NCBI RefSeq assembly: GCF_011397635.1
Contig: NC_064754.1
Coordinates: forward strand, 31,290,543 to 31,354,542
Direction of reading: 5' to 3'
DNA: 64,000 nucleotides
Origin: Epinephelus fuscoguttatus
Taxonomy: Eukaryota > Chordata > Actinopteri > Perciformes > Serranidae
Below the pieces are notes generated by a model. The model was not told the DNA's origin and did not search any database. It saw only the letters and a program-made list of their open reading frames with translations. The position numbers and the translations under genes are program-made. Below, one piece after another: positions 45,701 through 57,094 of the stretch. Within the stretch, counting starts at the first letter, position 1, and the number at the start of each line of letters is the position of its first letter.

Positions 45701-46619
45701 ACTAGAATGGATTAAATAGTCGTTTACTATTGTATCTTGCTGCTACCAATAAGTGAAGTTGTGAAAATAAACATAACATTGTTAAATGTGTAAAAGATGT
45801 TTTTCCACAGAGAGCAGTGTCAGTGAAGAGTGACTATGTGACATGTGGGCTTTTTAGAGTGAAAGGCAAAACTTTTTTTTTTTTTTTTTTGTCCCACAAC
45901 TGGAACAAAAGTGTGTTGCTGTTTTGCTCTTACCCCTAACCCACGATGAATGTTCACACTTACAGAAGGACTATGAATCAGAATGATTTATTTATGTTAA
46001 GTTGAAAATCAGCTGAAAATGAATGTAAACAGTTGTGAATATATGTGAAGGACTGTTCTGTCATTTTGTTTGAAGGACCTGTTCTGTTGTCACCAGAACA
46101 ACGGTACATCTGCCTCTGTTGTTTGCAGACACCACAGTGGTCATTATTGTCTCGGTGAGCCTCGCCCTTCTGGTTTGTGCCTTTATACCTCTTATATTCT
46201 TCACACACTGCCGGAGTAATGTGGGTGAGGTGAAACACACACACACACACACATGCACACACTACTGTCACTCCACAGTGACATCTGAAGCCAAAACAGA
46301 GCATTTACATGTGTTTTAATGAATCTTCTGTTTGTTTCAGAAGGCCACAACAAGGGTGAGGTGAGCGACCATTTTGCCATTTACCAATTTAATTTTGATT
46401 TCTGGAGTGTTTAAGTTTACAGCTCAGATAAAATCACGTTTAATGATCATTCTCATTTCTTTACAGTCTGATTACTGTGAGGAAAATGCAGATGGTGCGT
46501 CTCAAGGTGCCGTGAGGCTGCAATCTTTAAACCCACATGTTGATGCAGAGTCCAGCGGTCATGATGCCTCCCAGTATGCTGCCATCTACAAGGCACTGGA
46601 TCCCAAAACTCTGGAATGA
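42785..46619 (+). CDS. CMRF35/CD300-like receptor lacking an Ig-domain exon (receptor A)
   Basis: Predicted type I membrane protein. Exons 42785-42824 (signal peptide MRTLHVLMFCCFS), 43841-44017 (Thr/Pro stalk, APTVLLGAPPSTTTTTT), 46129-46224 (TM: VVIIVSVSLALLVCAFIPLI), 46341-46360 (EGHNKGE) and 46467-46619 (tail). All joins keep the frame, giving 161 residues. Exon phases (1-1-1-0) and the GE|SDYCE tail junction match the neighbouring receptors, which is the main evidence for the family. The tail ends with SQYAAIYKALDPKTLE, where SQYAAI fits the ITIM pattern S-x-Y-x-x-I. The V-domain exon present in the three neighbours at this point is missing: nothing Ig-like is found at 42825-43840, where a SINE sits. 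It may be a pseudogene, a regulatory receptor, or an assembly omission. Confidence 0.6.
43231..43407 (+). mobile_element. tRNA-derived SINE with 14-bp target-site duplication
   Basis: The head has an A box, TGGCTTAGTGGTAGAGCAGG, and a B box, GGTTCGCATCC. The body is pyrimidine-rich, with CTTACCTGTCCTGTCCAATA, and it ends in an A-tail. The flanks are exact duplicates AGAAAACTGTCTGA (43217-43230 and 43408-43421), proving insertion as one unit. It sits in receptor A intron 1, where neighbours have the V exon. Confidence 0.9.
45130..45545 (+). repeat. LINE 3' end whose short-repeat tail expanded into a minisatellite
   Basis: 45150-45180 reads ACAAATTTCCCTATGTACAG then GGAATAAAGAATATTG, a LINE 3' end. 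From about 45195 to 45540 it is a tandem array of 5-10-bp units (TATCGTATCA, CATCGTATCA, CATCACGTCA and variants), with longer ~55-60-bp higher-order copies at 45380-45500. The same LINE end with only a short tail lies at 9965-10150. Long open frames here are artefacts of the repeat. Confidence 0.7.
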
Positions 46620-46681
46620 GCAGGGTTTATTCCTTCTCCGAGCTGACAGCTAATCTCACCACTTTCTGTATTTTAGAATCA

Positions 46682-46687
46682 AATAAA
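46682..46687 (+). terminator. Receptor A polyadenylation signal AATAAA
   Basis: AATAAA lies 63 bp after the receptor A stop codon, giving a short 3' UTR. Confidence 0.6.
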
Positions 46688-48629
46688 GGACACATGTTTG
46701 AATATATATCTCTGCATGTTCTACGTTCATTTTTGTAAAATTGTAAGTTGATTCTCTGTTTCTTACAGTGATAATCATCAGTGACAGCAACACTCTTACT
46801 GCCCTGCTCATCTTCCTGGATAGAAATGAGGTTATTAAGATTTTAATGCTGCCTGATGAAAAAGTGTTTGCAGTAGATTTATAGGATGACAGATATGGAA
46901 GATTGAAAATGCTGAAGTTAGAAACAAAGAAAATACAGTGAAATACAATACACGTTGTAATGTGTGTTTCCTTTTTATGCAAGCATTTGATGTATCATAA
47001 TTAAATAAAAAACACATTAAATGACATTAATTTAGCCTTTTGTCTTTGATAAGTGAATGAATTATGCGCTATGTTAAAATGAAATAAAAACAGAAAACAA
47101 ATTAAAGAGGTGTGTTCATCAGACAGACAACGCTGATGGTTTTGTGGAGAGTAGCCTATATGTCTGTTGTTGACACAGTTTGGGATGATCAGCTTCATAA
47201 GATTTAAAGTAGTGTTGCAGTAAAACCTGCAGAGGGTGCTATGTGTGGTGATTCAGCATGTCAACTCTTCCACTCTCTCACAACCACCTCGTGACAGCTC
47301 CATGACTTCAGGAAACTTTTAACATGTGGTTTAAAGAAGACATTTAAAAACTCAAATGACTTGTTGTCACCTGTTTTATATCTGCTTTCTGCTCTCGTTG
47401 CTGTATTGTCCTCATGGTGTTATATGTGTTTCTGTTGTTGCTTAAGTGTGATTAAGATTATTAATTAGGCCTACATGCAGCTCATTTTGGAATTGGACCT
47501 ATTATGAAGCAGTTAAAAGCAACAAAAAAAAAAAAAATGGAATTAATTAGTGATGAAAATATCTTTCCGTAACTGGATCCACAGGAGTTTGTGTTCATGA
47601 AATCTATTTTTTATGTTTAAATGAAGGCACAAAGTTGACCACATCTCTGTTTTCATGCACACGCACAGGTCTGCTGATTTATTTGCTTACTATAACTCTG
47701 AGTCACTAACTTTCCAGGGAGGTTACAAGAAGGCTGGAGAAAAGGAAAGCAAATGCACAGTCATTCTATAATTGCATTTCCAACCTACTACTTCAACACT
47801 TCAGCCCACCAGTGGAGCACACATCCAGAGAGATTTACTCTCAGCTTTTATATCCAGCCTACTGACTGAGGTCCTTTAAGGTGCCTCCACGTCTGTCACC
47901 TGTCACTTTTTGCCTTTCGCACCTACATGTCATGCATCTAAAGGCCCACTCAGTGAGCGTTTTGGCCACCTACACATACTTTCAGAAAACTGATGTTAGC
48001 ACTAAATAGTGTGAGAAGTTTGTGTTATCTTTTTGTTGACATTCGGATCAAGATTATAATCAAGTGCTCATAATTGCTTTCAGGTGTCTTTGAATTGACA
48101 ACTTGTTTTTATAGTAAAAAGAATATTTATTAATATGTGCACATAAGAATGAAAAGTGTGAAAAGTCTTTGGCGATTAGACCCGTAGATATGGTATGATA
48201 TAAGGAGGGTGATGAATCCATAGTCGTATAGGGAGCTCCCCGGGGTCTAGACTCTGGTGGTGGTAGAGGTGGTGAAGATGAGATTAGAGGAGGATGGAGA
48301 AGTGCTGATGATCTGGATGAGTAGAGGAATGAGTCTTTGTTGAGCTTGTCCTGGACTCTGGATACGATGGCTGGAGGTGGACGGGGTGGAGGAGGGTGCA
48401 ACAATTCTGCCTAAAATGATGGCTGACATCAGCAGAGGAGAGAGCTGATTTAAAATTTTGCAGTGGCATCCTGACTGGCTGATAGAAATCGTGACAAAGT
48501 TTGATTGGAACTGGGAGTGAGAGATTTGTGAATGGATGAGCACAAAGAAAATCTTCATGATCGATATTACCCTGAGCTTCATGTGTAAGGCGACAGCCAG
48601 CATTAAGACTGGAAACTACCACCACCTCT

Positions 48630-48860
48630 CAAATTCACCAAGTAATACAGTTTATATTGTTTTGGAATCTGTTGAAAACCAAAGTATAAACACCAGATAA
48701 CGACAATTCTAGTCATGCTAGCTATTTTCCCATGTTTACAGTTTATGCTACGCTAAGCTAACCAGCTGCTGACCGTAGCTTCATATTTAACAGACAGACA
48801 TGAGACAGTATTGACCTTCTTGTCTCACTCAACAGGATATTTCTGTAGTTAAAAAAATAT
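48630..48860 (-). repeat. TTAAAGGAATAGTTTG-family dispersed repeat, minus copy
   Basis: In reverse it reads AGCTACGGTCAGCAGCTGGT, TAGCTTAGCGTAGCATAAAC, the internal part of a common fish repeat whose opening is seen at 54512 and 16853 (CTACAGCCAGGAGATGGCTA in the 54512 copy). Confidence 0.5.
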
Positions 48861-49330
48861 AATTTACCATAGGCCTATGTATGTTTGTCACCAATTTTAT
48901 CCGTGCTTAACCTGAACTAACTGATTTTTTTGGCCTCCAGGGGCAACACTTAACACAACACTGACATACTGGCATCTTTTGAGTTTATATGGCACACCTG
49001 TTAGTCAGCACATGCTTATTCACAGTTATGGAACAACATAATCATTAATTTCGAGTAGTGTGCTTTTAGCTCTGCTTTTCGTCTGTACCAATTCCAGAGG
49101 AGGGAAGATACTGGCTAAATGCTCCCCTATGTTCACCAGCTGCTTGCTAACTTTGTTTTTGTGCCGTTTGGTGCTGAGCAAGTAGTGTACATACGAAGCT
49201 CTACTGAAAGTTCAGTCAGGAAGACAATACTTTTCATGCTCAGGCTGTACGTTTTCTTTCACATCCTGTCATTCACTCCTTGCACATATGCTTACTCACT
49301 ATCTCTAGGTGTCATTGTCTGGGAACTGCC

Positions 49331-49647
49331 CATTAGTTTGACAGCCCATTGGTTCGACATCCCATTGGTCCAACCATATTAAACTCATTGTTACGAAGTC
49401 TGTTCCGAAATCATCATGATGCCCTGTGGTTAAGGTCTGGTTAGGTTTAGTCACAAAAACCACTTGGTTAGGGTCAGGAAAAGATCATGGTGTGAGTTAA
49501 AATGAAAAAGAAAGTCACAAACACATAAGCTGTGAGCCTGCTCCGCCTCAAGCCGGTCGCGGCGCACCATATGCCCACCGCGAGCCGTTCAGCACCGTGG
49601 ACAGTCGGACTAATGGGATGTCAAACCAATGGGCTGTCGAACCAATG
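49331..49647. mobile_element. MITE with 41-bp TIRs built of short subrepeats
   Basis: The left arm 49331-49371 and right arm 49607-49647 are inverted copies with a few mismatches. Each arm consists of 15-16-bp subunits of the form CCCATTGGTTCGACAT. The 235-bp interior contains GGTTAGGTTTAGTCACAAAA and AACCACTTGGTTAGGGTCAG. No coding capacity. Confidence 0.7.
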
Positions 49648-50324
49648 ACATGGATCCCATTGTCTGGGTAGGTCAAATGCGTCATCAGCTGTTTTTGAGC
49701 TGATTAACATAAAGCACAGAGACACACCTTTTCTGTCAGCATATCATCTTACTGCTCCTCTTTTTAAATATGGTTCTTTCTCTGCCGTAGTTCTTTCTTT
49801 CCCCATCACCACCTAGTCTTTACAGATCCATCAGCCTCATATGCCTCAGCAGTCAGCAGCCTCAGAGTCATCAGCCACCACCTCCACCAGTGTCTGGACT
49901 CCATGGGGGGATTTATCCTGCTGCCGCTCAGATGTCCCTCAATCACAAAATATCTCCCTCTGGTGTCTGGCACAAATCATCCGTTACTCTGTACACTGTA
50001 TTCTGTATTAAAATATTATCCTTACTTCATTCTTCTGTCTCTCCTGATTGAAATAGTTTTTAGAGCCTTCTGTTTTCAGCCTGCTGCAGCTGAAAATGAG
50101 GCTGTGAGAGCTGTGGGTTGGACAGCCAACTACTGAGCTGAAACTCACTATAAAGTTCTGTAAAGCTGAGGGGAGCGGCAGATTCTGGAGAATTTTTTTA
50201 AAAACAAGTGTGTCTACATTACTGTAACTTTTCAGTATGAGCTGGCCTATTTGAACTGCCTGTATTGGTCTTGACATGTGCTAAATTTTAATTATTGATC
50301 AGCATAGTAGTGAAGAAAAGCAGT

Positions 50325-50354
50325 AGTAGCAGTAGTAGTAGTAGTAGTAGTAGT
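50325..50354. repeat. (AGT)n trinucleotide microsatellite
   Basis: About ten AGT/AGC units. Confidence 0.85.
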
Positions 50355-51455
50355 GTATTTTGATTCACTACTGTAGGACACTCATATATTGAATGTATTG
50401 AATTTCAGTTTTTACTTTGCTTGAGCAATACATAGGGGTACACTACAACCCAGGCAAAGTTTGGCCAGTCACAATGAGAGCACCTGAGCTGTTGAGAGCT
50501 GTTAAGGGTCCTAACAGTCCAGGGGAATGAGTGCCTTTTAATATGAAACAGTGTTTGCCTGTGGTTGGATGAAGACTGACATGTGCTGTGTCCAATTCAC
50601 AGGCAAAGCGCTGATTGCCGTTTTTTAATATTATGTTTTATATTACTCATTGCACATTATTTTATCTGTATTTTAGTAAACTTAACTTATTAATGTGTGG
50701 TTTAAGTTTTTGTGCTGCAGTTGGTGTTGGCCTCCTACATTCACCTATTGAGTTGTGGTGATATAAGGTTTGATGTGTCACTTGTAGTTCGGGTGTTTTT
50801 CCTGTTGAAAAAGGGGTTTGTTTTGTGTGTAGTCTTGGTTATCCATATATAGTATACTTCTAGTGCCTACAGATTGGTGCATCACTGGTGATTGATTGGT
50901 GCAAATCACTGTATACCTTCTACAAAATAAATAATGGCTGCCAGGTGATATTAAATTTTCTGATCAAACCCCCAAGACACTCTTTATTACTGCTGTTAGG
51001 GCTCCTGAGTTTAATAAAAGCCTGCTATGTAATTTTGACCCACACTGACTGTTGGCTTTGTTATTGAAGTTCACCTGTAGCTGAAAGGTGAACTTAGGTG
51101 TTACACATACAGTGATACAAGAAAATTACAGAACTGAAACTAAGTGTGGGCATGCATCACAGACGCAGGTCCTCTCCCTTCTGCTTCGTCGTGCATGTTT
51201 CTGTTCTCTTGGGTTGTATCTGCAGCCCTCGCCTTCCGCTCTCACACAGTTAAAACCACAGGAAGAAGTTAGAGAGGTGGCAGCTTACCTCGATGTCATT
51301 TCATCTGCATGAACGGAGTCGTGCATGTACAGTGGTAAAGTATGATAAAACATTTAACCACTGTTTAGGTTTTTAGACAGACGGATGTTCAATCAGTGTA
51401 CAAGGCCTGCAGGGAGAATACGAAATACTACACAACTGGCACTTCACTAATCAGA

Positions 51456-54400
51456 ATGAAGATTGTCTCTATCTTCTACTGTTTTCTATATGGTAAGTGT
51501 GTTAATGAAATACATCCATCAATTTACCTCAACAGCTCAAAGATGCTTTAACTCTTGTAACGTGATTTAATTTTAGCAGTTGCCGGAATCAAGGGAGCAG
51601 AGATCAACGTGGAGGGATTCGAGGGGGGAGAAGTCTCGTTCCGGTGTTCACACAAACTTGCATGGAAAAACAATAAATACTTCTGCAACGATCCATGTAA
51701 AAGCAGTAGAGATATACTGGTTACTGTACAATCTGGTGGAAGAGCAGGGGCAGAGAGGATAACCTTGGTGGACTCTGGGGACGGGGCCTCTACTGTGACC
51801 TTCAGTCAACTCCAGCTGTCAGACACGGGGAGATATTTGTGTGGAGTGGACAGGCCTGGTTTTGATACATACACTTCAGTACAACTTACCGTTAAGGAAG
51901 GTATGTGCATGATTTGATCACTCTCACCCTGAATAAGATGTATCATGAATACACATTTCCCCATCAGTAGTGGGATGTAACTATTCAGGTGCTGTTAAGT
52001 ACAGTTTTGAGGTACTTGTAATCTTCGTATGTATCCTACTTCATACATTAGCTCCTTACATTTCAGAGGGAAATATTGTACTTTTTACTCCACATTTATC
52101 TGACAGCTTGTGACACTTTACGCATTAATATTTTCCACACAAAATATTGTTTACGTTTATAAAATACAATGCATTTTGTATAATAAGTGGTTCCCAGTGG
52201 TTTTGGCTTGTGACACCTAAGAAAAAAAGCAGTGTTTGGTTGGGGCCCTTTGTCACTGTTTTATAAATCCATAACTTTTACCAAAGAGCGCTTTCCCCTT
52301 TAAACTGCTCAGAAGACTTGAATTAAATAACAGTTTGAGGCTCAATGATGCAAAACTCCTTATACACTGCTCCAAAAAAATGAATAAATAAATAAGGGAA
52401 CACTGAAATCACACATCAGATCTTGTTGAACAAATTATTCAAGTTGAAAATCTTTGAAAATCTTTACTGATGTACATGTAATTTGTTGAGAGCAAAATGG
52501 CATAACAATGGTCAGTGGAAACCAAAATCATCGACCCACTGAGAGCTGGATTTGAAAAACTAGAATCACAGTCTGATCCAACTTGTGTGAACACAGCACA
52601 GCACACAGCAACTCATAATGTGACTCAGAAGTGTGTAGGGCCCCCTCGTGCCTGTATGCACTCCTGACAACATCTGGGCGCGGAGGTCTGTGCGACCCTC
52701 CAAGGACATGTCTCCCCAGACCATCACTGACCCAGTCATGCTGGGTGATGTTACAGGCAGTGTAACATTCACCACAGCGTCTCCAGACTCTTTCATGCCT
52801 GTCACATGTGCTCGGTGTGAACCTGCTCTCACCTGCGAACAGAACGGGGTGCCAGTGGTGGACCCGCCAATTCTGGTGTTCTCTGGCATATCCAGCTGCC
52901 TGGTGCTGGGCTGTGAGCACAGGTCTCACTGAAGGATGTCGAGCCCTAATGCCACTCTCACAGAGTCTGTTTCTGACAGTCTGTTTCTGACTCGGTGTTA
53001 TAATGTGACCATTAAGTGTGACCTTAATATTTTTGAGCAGTGTATATTTAAAACAAAAACAAACAAAAAAATCCCAGTAAAAAACAAAAATTTGCAAGTA
53101 GTCATCTAATAAACCTCAGATTCATCTTGTGATCCCCTAGGTTGGGAATAGGGCCAAACTGCCAAATCCTTCAAAGAGACAGCACTTGACTTCCTGAGGG
53201 CTGTGGCTGCTGTGGTAGTGAGCAAATTACACATCATTTTAAATTCAAGAAAGCTTGCAGGGATTGGCTGCGAGCAAAACCACACAAAGACTCTTTTTTA
53301 CTAGTTCTTGGTACAAAAAGGATTGAATGCAGGTATTGTTTGACTACAGAAGTCTCAGTACTACTTGGTGCTGGGATATTTTGATCAGTTCCTTAAATGT
53401 ATTGAATATCAATACCCAGTGGGTCAGTTTTCAACAGGGAGGACAGCGAGGATGGCATTGTCCCCTCTCGTCCCCCTTCAAATCGCCTAATGCTGATACC
53501 CAGCCCTAGCTGGGTACCACTGGACCCAACTAACTAACTGTAGCCTATATAGAGTATTGAAAAGTAGCTCCAGCTCAACTCAGATTTTACTGTACAACAA
53601 GTACTTGACATTTGCTACTTTATGTACATTCAGCTGATACTACGTCTGTACTTTAACAGAAGTATTATCTCTTACACTGTTGTTTTGGTAGTTAAGTAAA
53701 AGGATTGAAATACTTCTTCCACAGCTGTCCCCCATCCAGTTGTTACAGATACAGTTGTTGCAAACGAGACAACGACTGTCATACCTACACTTGAACCTGA
53801 ACTGCTCACATGGACCTATCAGAATATTTCCAACCCAACACAATTAACATCTGGAATAGACACCAGTAGGCCTGCAAACCATTCAACAGGTGGGAGGAAA
53901 TATTAAATTTGCATCAGATATAAATCATAGACAGAAAAACCTACAATAATATTCTATTTGAACCTTACAGCCTCAAACAGCACTAATGGAGGAGCACAGA
54001 ACATCAGCAGAGGTGAGTTTGCCGTGTTGTGTGCAGTTGGTGCATGAATATCAGCTGGTGACTCACATTTGTGGATATGTAAAAATTGTTGAGCCATCTC
54101 TTTTGTGTTTGGTCAGGGATTGTGCTGTATGCTACAGCTGGGGTTGTTGCCATACTGACTATCGTGATGCTGGCAGTTATCGTGTGGAAATGCAGTGTAA
54201 AATCAAAACCTCAACCACAAGTGTGCTCCAACAGCATCGGTGCAGATGAAGGAGAGGTATGAGACACAAACTGGAGCTCAGTTTACAGCACAACAACTGT
54301 CTTCCTAGAGAAATATGACGATTGTTTTGACAGCGAATTGAATAAATGTGACGATGAAGTTTCCTTTCCTGGTTTCAGAGGTCAGTGTATGAAGAGGGGT

Positions 54401-55332
54401 TTCCCAAAAGTCCTATTCTTCCTTTTTTTTTTTTAATCTGTGGAGTTTTTGCATGACGATGCTTCAAAACCCAAAGCCAAACAGTCCTGCCAGTGATACA
54501 GGAGTGTTGCATTAAAGGAATAGTTTAAAATTTTAGGAACTATGCTTACTTGTAGTCTTGCTAAGAGTTAGTTGAGCAGATAGATACCAATCTCATGTTT
54601 ATATGATGACTATAAAGCTACAGCCAGGAGATGGCTAGCTTAGCGACAGGAAGACTTCAGAAAGTCACTGCTCCTAGGCGAGAAATAAGCATACTGTCAT
54701 AAAATATTTTATTTGTACACTATACACTACACTGTACACTGTACACTACAAAAGCACATGAAACAAGCATTTTTGCAATTTGGATGCAAACCACATTTGA
54801 AGACATAACAGTGGTGTCCATCTTCTCTTGTCAAGAAAGCCAAAAACAGTATTCTGCAAAATGTCAAACATATATATGCTTAATATATACTTATTTTTTT
54901 CATCTGCCACTTCAACAGGATGACTGCGAGTACGATGACATTGGCGGGGAGGTTCTGTCGATAAAAAAAATATCTGAGAAGCTCTCTTGTACTCACCACC
55001 CAAAGCAGGATCCACCAACATCTGCGACCACAGCAGACGAAAGCAATACACCCCATCATATCTATGAAAACATCTGCTGCTCCAAAGGCACTGCACATTC
55101 AAGATGTTCAGCTGCAAACAACAGAGACAAGCGTGAAGCCAGCTCTAAGATCTACATCAACCCTTTGCCCCCTTCATCTGAAAGAACTGTTCAAGGTTGT
55201 CTTAAACCTACAGCAACTACAAGCAGCAGTACAAGCAAGGCATCAGCTTTTCACTCCAGATCTCGCAGGGATTCCACAGAAGTGAGGCCCACATCACTCT
55301 GGTTTGGTTTGGATTTATCAGGAACAGTGTGA
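51456..55332 (+). CDS. CMRF35/CD300/pIgR-like receptor B, complete
   Basis: Predicted type I leukocyte-type receptor. Exons 51456-51492 (signal MKIVSIFYCFLY), 51577-51900 (V-type Ig), 53725-53889 (Thr/Pro stalk), 53971-54012 (stalk), 54117-54256 (TM) and 54919-55332 (tail), joining to 373 residues. The V domain has the CD300/pIgR four-Cys pattern: FRCSHK, KYFCNDPC (the extra C-C' disulfide), and SDTGRYLCGVD. TM: IVLYATAGVVAILTIVMLAV. The long tail has DDCEYDDIGGE, HHIYENICC and SKIYINPL, giving several tyrosines (YENI is a YxN/YxxI site) but no strict ITIM. Ligand unknown; in this family inhibitory or activating signalling depends on the tail. The stalk acceptor abuts a dispersed repeat. AATAAA signals lie at 55649-55654 and 55809-55814. 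Confidence 0.85.
52365..53042 (-). mobile_element. Tc1/mariner element, internally deleted
   Basis: The ends are CACTGCTCC...AAGGGAACACT (left) and the inverted TTTTTGAGCAGTG (right), flanked by TA. On the minus strand the interior encodes QTVRNRLCESGIRARHPSVR, then VLTAQHQAAGYAREHQNW and SRFTPSTCDRHERVWRRCGE, the middle of a Tc1-type (DD34E) transposase. The DNA-binding amino half and the carboxyl end are missing and the frame shifts, so it is a dead ~680-bp derivative. Confidence 0.85.
53290..53515. mobile_element. Fragment of the TTAGGGCTGGGT-ended TIR element
   Basis: TTGAATGCAGGTATTGTTTG and CAGTACTACTT align with 25165-25230. It closes CTGATACCCAGCCCTAG, like the right end at 25270-25280. 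Only the right third is present. Confidence 0.45.
54512..54680 (+). repeat. TTAAAGGAATAGTTTA dispersed repeat
   Basis: It opens ATTAAAGGAATAGTTTAAAA, with GAGTTAGTTGAGCAGATAG, ACCAATCTCATGTTTATATG and GCTACAGCCAGGAGATGGCT, a very common fish repeat also seen at 16853, 38651 and 48630-48860. It lies in the last intron of receptor B. Confidence 0.55.
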
Positions 55333-55965
55333 GTTACTGTCAAAGGTGTGACTGGACATCAACAGAGAACTGAGCTGCACCTTCTCCAGTCATAACCAAC
55401 AATCATATTTCACTTTAAACTACATTTCTGTCCTTTACAAATATGCTGAGGGACGTAGACAGCTCCTGTCTTTGCACTGATTGGATTCATTATGTGTCTG
55501 TGTAGCTACAGAGAGACAAACGAATACAGTCTCCTAGCTTCACTGAGTTACTTTATATACTATGAAGATGTGTTTTGCTTCACTTGATCATACTTGATTT
55601 GAAGGAAAGGTAGAGGTGATGACCGTCCAAAGTCAGATAGATCACTGTAATAAAATCTGATACTACAGTCCTGTATTATACTGCGTTTGTGAGAGGCTTA
55701 AAATGTTAACTATTTGCTTCAACTGCTGTTGTTGAGAGAGCTGAGTCTAAGGATTTTAACTGAAACGTCACTGTGTTTTTGCATGGCCTTTGTGCACAGT
55801 ATGCATAAAATAAACCTCTATGACATAACCTTAACAACAATTTATGCTTGTAAGCTTCACAGGAGTGGTACATATTACACTGCAATTACACACACAGCAC
55901 CTGATAATGGCAGAAAGCAGTAATTACAGAAATAGTGAAATTAAGAAAAAGAGGGTTTGAGGTTT

Positions 55966-56424
55966 AAAGGTTTTTCAGGGGGAAACGTGACGAGATAAGG
56001 ACAAAAGTTAAGTCAGCGAGGGTGGGTCCAACAAATATCGACTTTCAACCAGGAGAGCAGTGCTTGCATCCTGTAAGATCCTAAAGCCAAACCCTGTTCC
56101 TTTTACCTAAACCTAACCACTTCCTTTTGTTGCTTAAACCCAACCATGTGCGTTTGTTGTTGAAGGGAAAAAAAAGTCAATTCACACTGTTGTACCACGT
56201 AGTGAGTTTATTTTGAAAGAGACTGTATGTAAATAGTAAACTTCCTGTGAAAACAGAAGTGTATTTTGAAAGAAGACAATGCATGTAACAGGCAGAACTT
56301 GACACGGTGTCCCAGAATGTCAACAACCAACACATCCAGGGTGCCTTGCAAGTTGTATGTGGATGTGGAAAGTCCATGCCAAAATGCCAATATGTGACGA
56401 GGTCGGAGTGAGACCTGGTTGTGT
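55966..56424. mobile_element. Non-autonomous TIR element, copy 2
   Basis: It aligns with 1740-2200 in the same orientation over most of its length and ends GGAGTGAGACCTGGTT, the inverted form of the left end of copy 1 (CCTGGTCTCACTCC). Its own left end is truncated or lost. Confidence 0.6.
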
Positions 56425-57014
56425 AAATCCTTAACTTTATGCCTTTTAGGCCGATTTTTAATCATTGTCACAGACTTAACATTAAAAATACATTCAGATA
56501 CTGAAGGGTGCAGAGAAAAGCAACATCTTCAAACAAAATATCTCCTCATTTTTCTGCTTTCTTTTTCACTTAAACTAACAAGCCACTTTAACAACAGTTA
56601 GTCTTTAATGACATTTAAATACATGATTTGGAGGTGTAACCATGTGAATTCCACCGGGGGTCAGAGACTGCAGAGGAAGCAGTTACCGCCACTCTGCTAA
56701 GCTAGGCTAATTACAAATGTATGTTTTTTCTTTAAGGTTAGATTTAACTACTGCCTTATTTGTGAATTTCGCAAACTCAGTTACAACTGCAGTGACACTG
56801 AAGCATTTTTCAGTTACAGGGGATGGGTAACTTAGCTTTTACCTCCGTTTTATATTTCTTGCAAAATTTAAAATAGTATTAAAGATGTATTTTTATGTGG
56901 TAAAACAAATATCTGGTGTCTCCTTTCTTTCTTCTTTTTTTTAAGATACATATAATGTTTTGGCTCTGTGGGCCACCATAGTGTACAAGTGTTCCTTTGA
57001 TTGTCTCCACCCTG

Positions 57015-57029
57015 TGTGTGTGTGTGTGT

Positions 57030-57090
<61 letters not shown>
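57015..57090. repeat. (GT)n microsatellite, left of the LTR-like fossil
   Basis: ~75 bp of GT with one GGT interruption. It ends exactly where the LTR-like unit begins. Confidence 0.9.

Positions 57091-57091
<1 letters not shown>

Positions 57092-57094
<3 letters not shown>

Larger units (their letters stand above)
46688..51455. other. Intergenic interval between receptors A and B
   Basis: No gene is recognised. Repeats found: a minus-strand dispersed repeat at 48630-48860, a fragment at 49085-49200 related to 58030-58130, the TIR element 49331-49647, and an AGT microsatellite at 50325-50354. Minus-strand Pro/Ser-rich open frames at 48060-48625 show no domain. Confidence 0.5.
51965..53720 (-). 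repeat. Long dispersed repeat, minus orientation, with two nested insertions
   Basis: It opens AGTAGTGGGATGTAACTATT, ACAGTTTTGAGGTACTTGTA, TTGTACTTTTTACTCCACAT. It closes GTACTTTAACAGAAGTATTA ... GTTAAGTAAAAGGATTGAAA, TACTTCTTCCAC. It is the reverse of the family seen at 38800-39985. A Tc1-like element (52365-53042) and a TIR fragment (53290-53515) sit inside. Its right end coincides with the splice acceptor of the receptor B stalk exon. Confidence 0.55.

Noticed and set aside
48060-48625. Overlapping Pro/Ser-rich minus-strand frames
   Set aside because: Low-complexity composition in three competing frames, with no splice context or domain.
54784-54918. Extension of the receptor B tail frame upstream of 54919
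   Set aside because: A strong acceptor (CACTTCAACAG) and the phase-0 GE|DDCEY junction shared with receptor A place the exon start at 54919; the upstream frame is intron.
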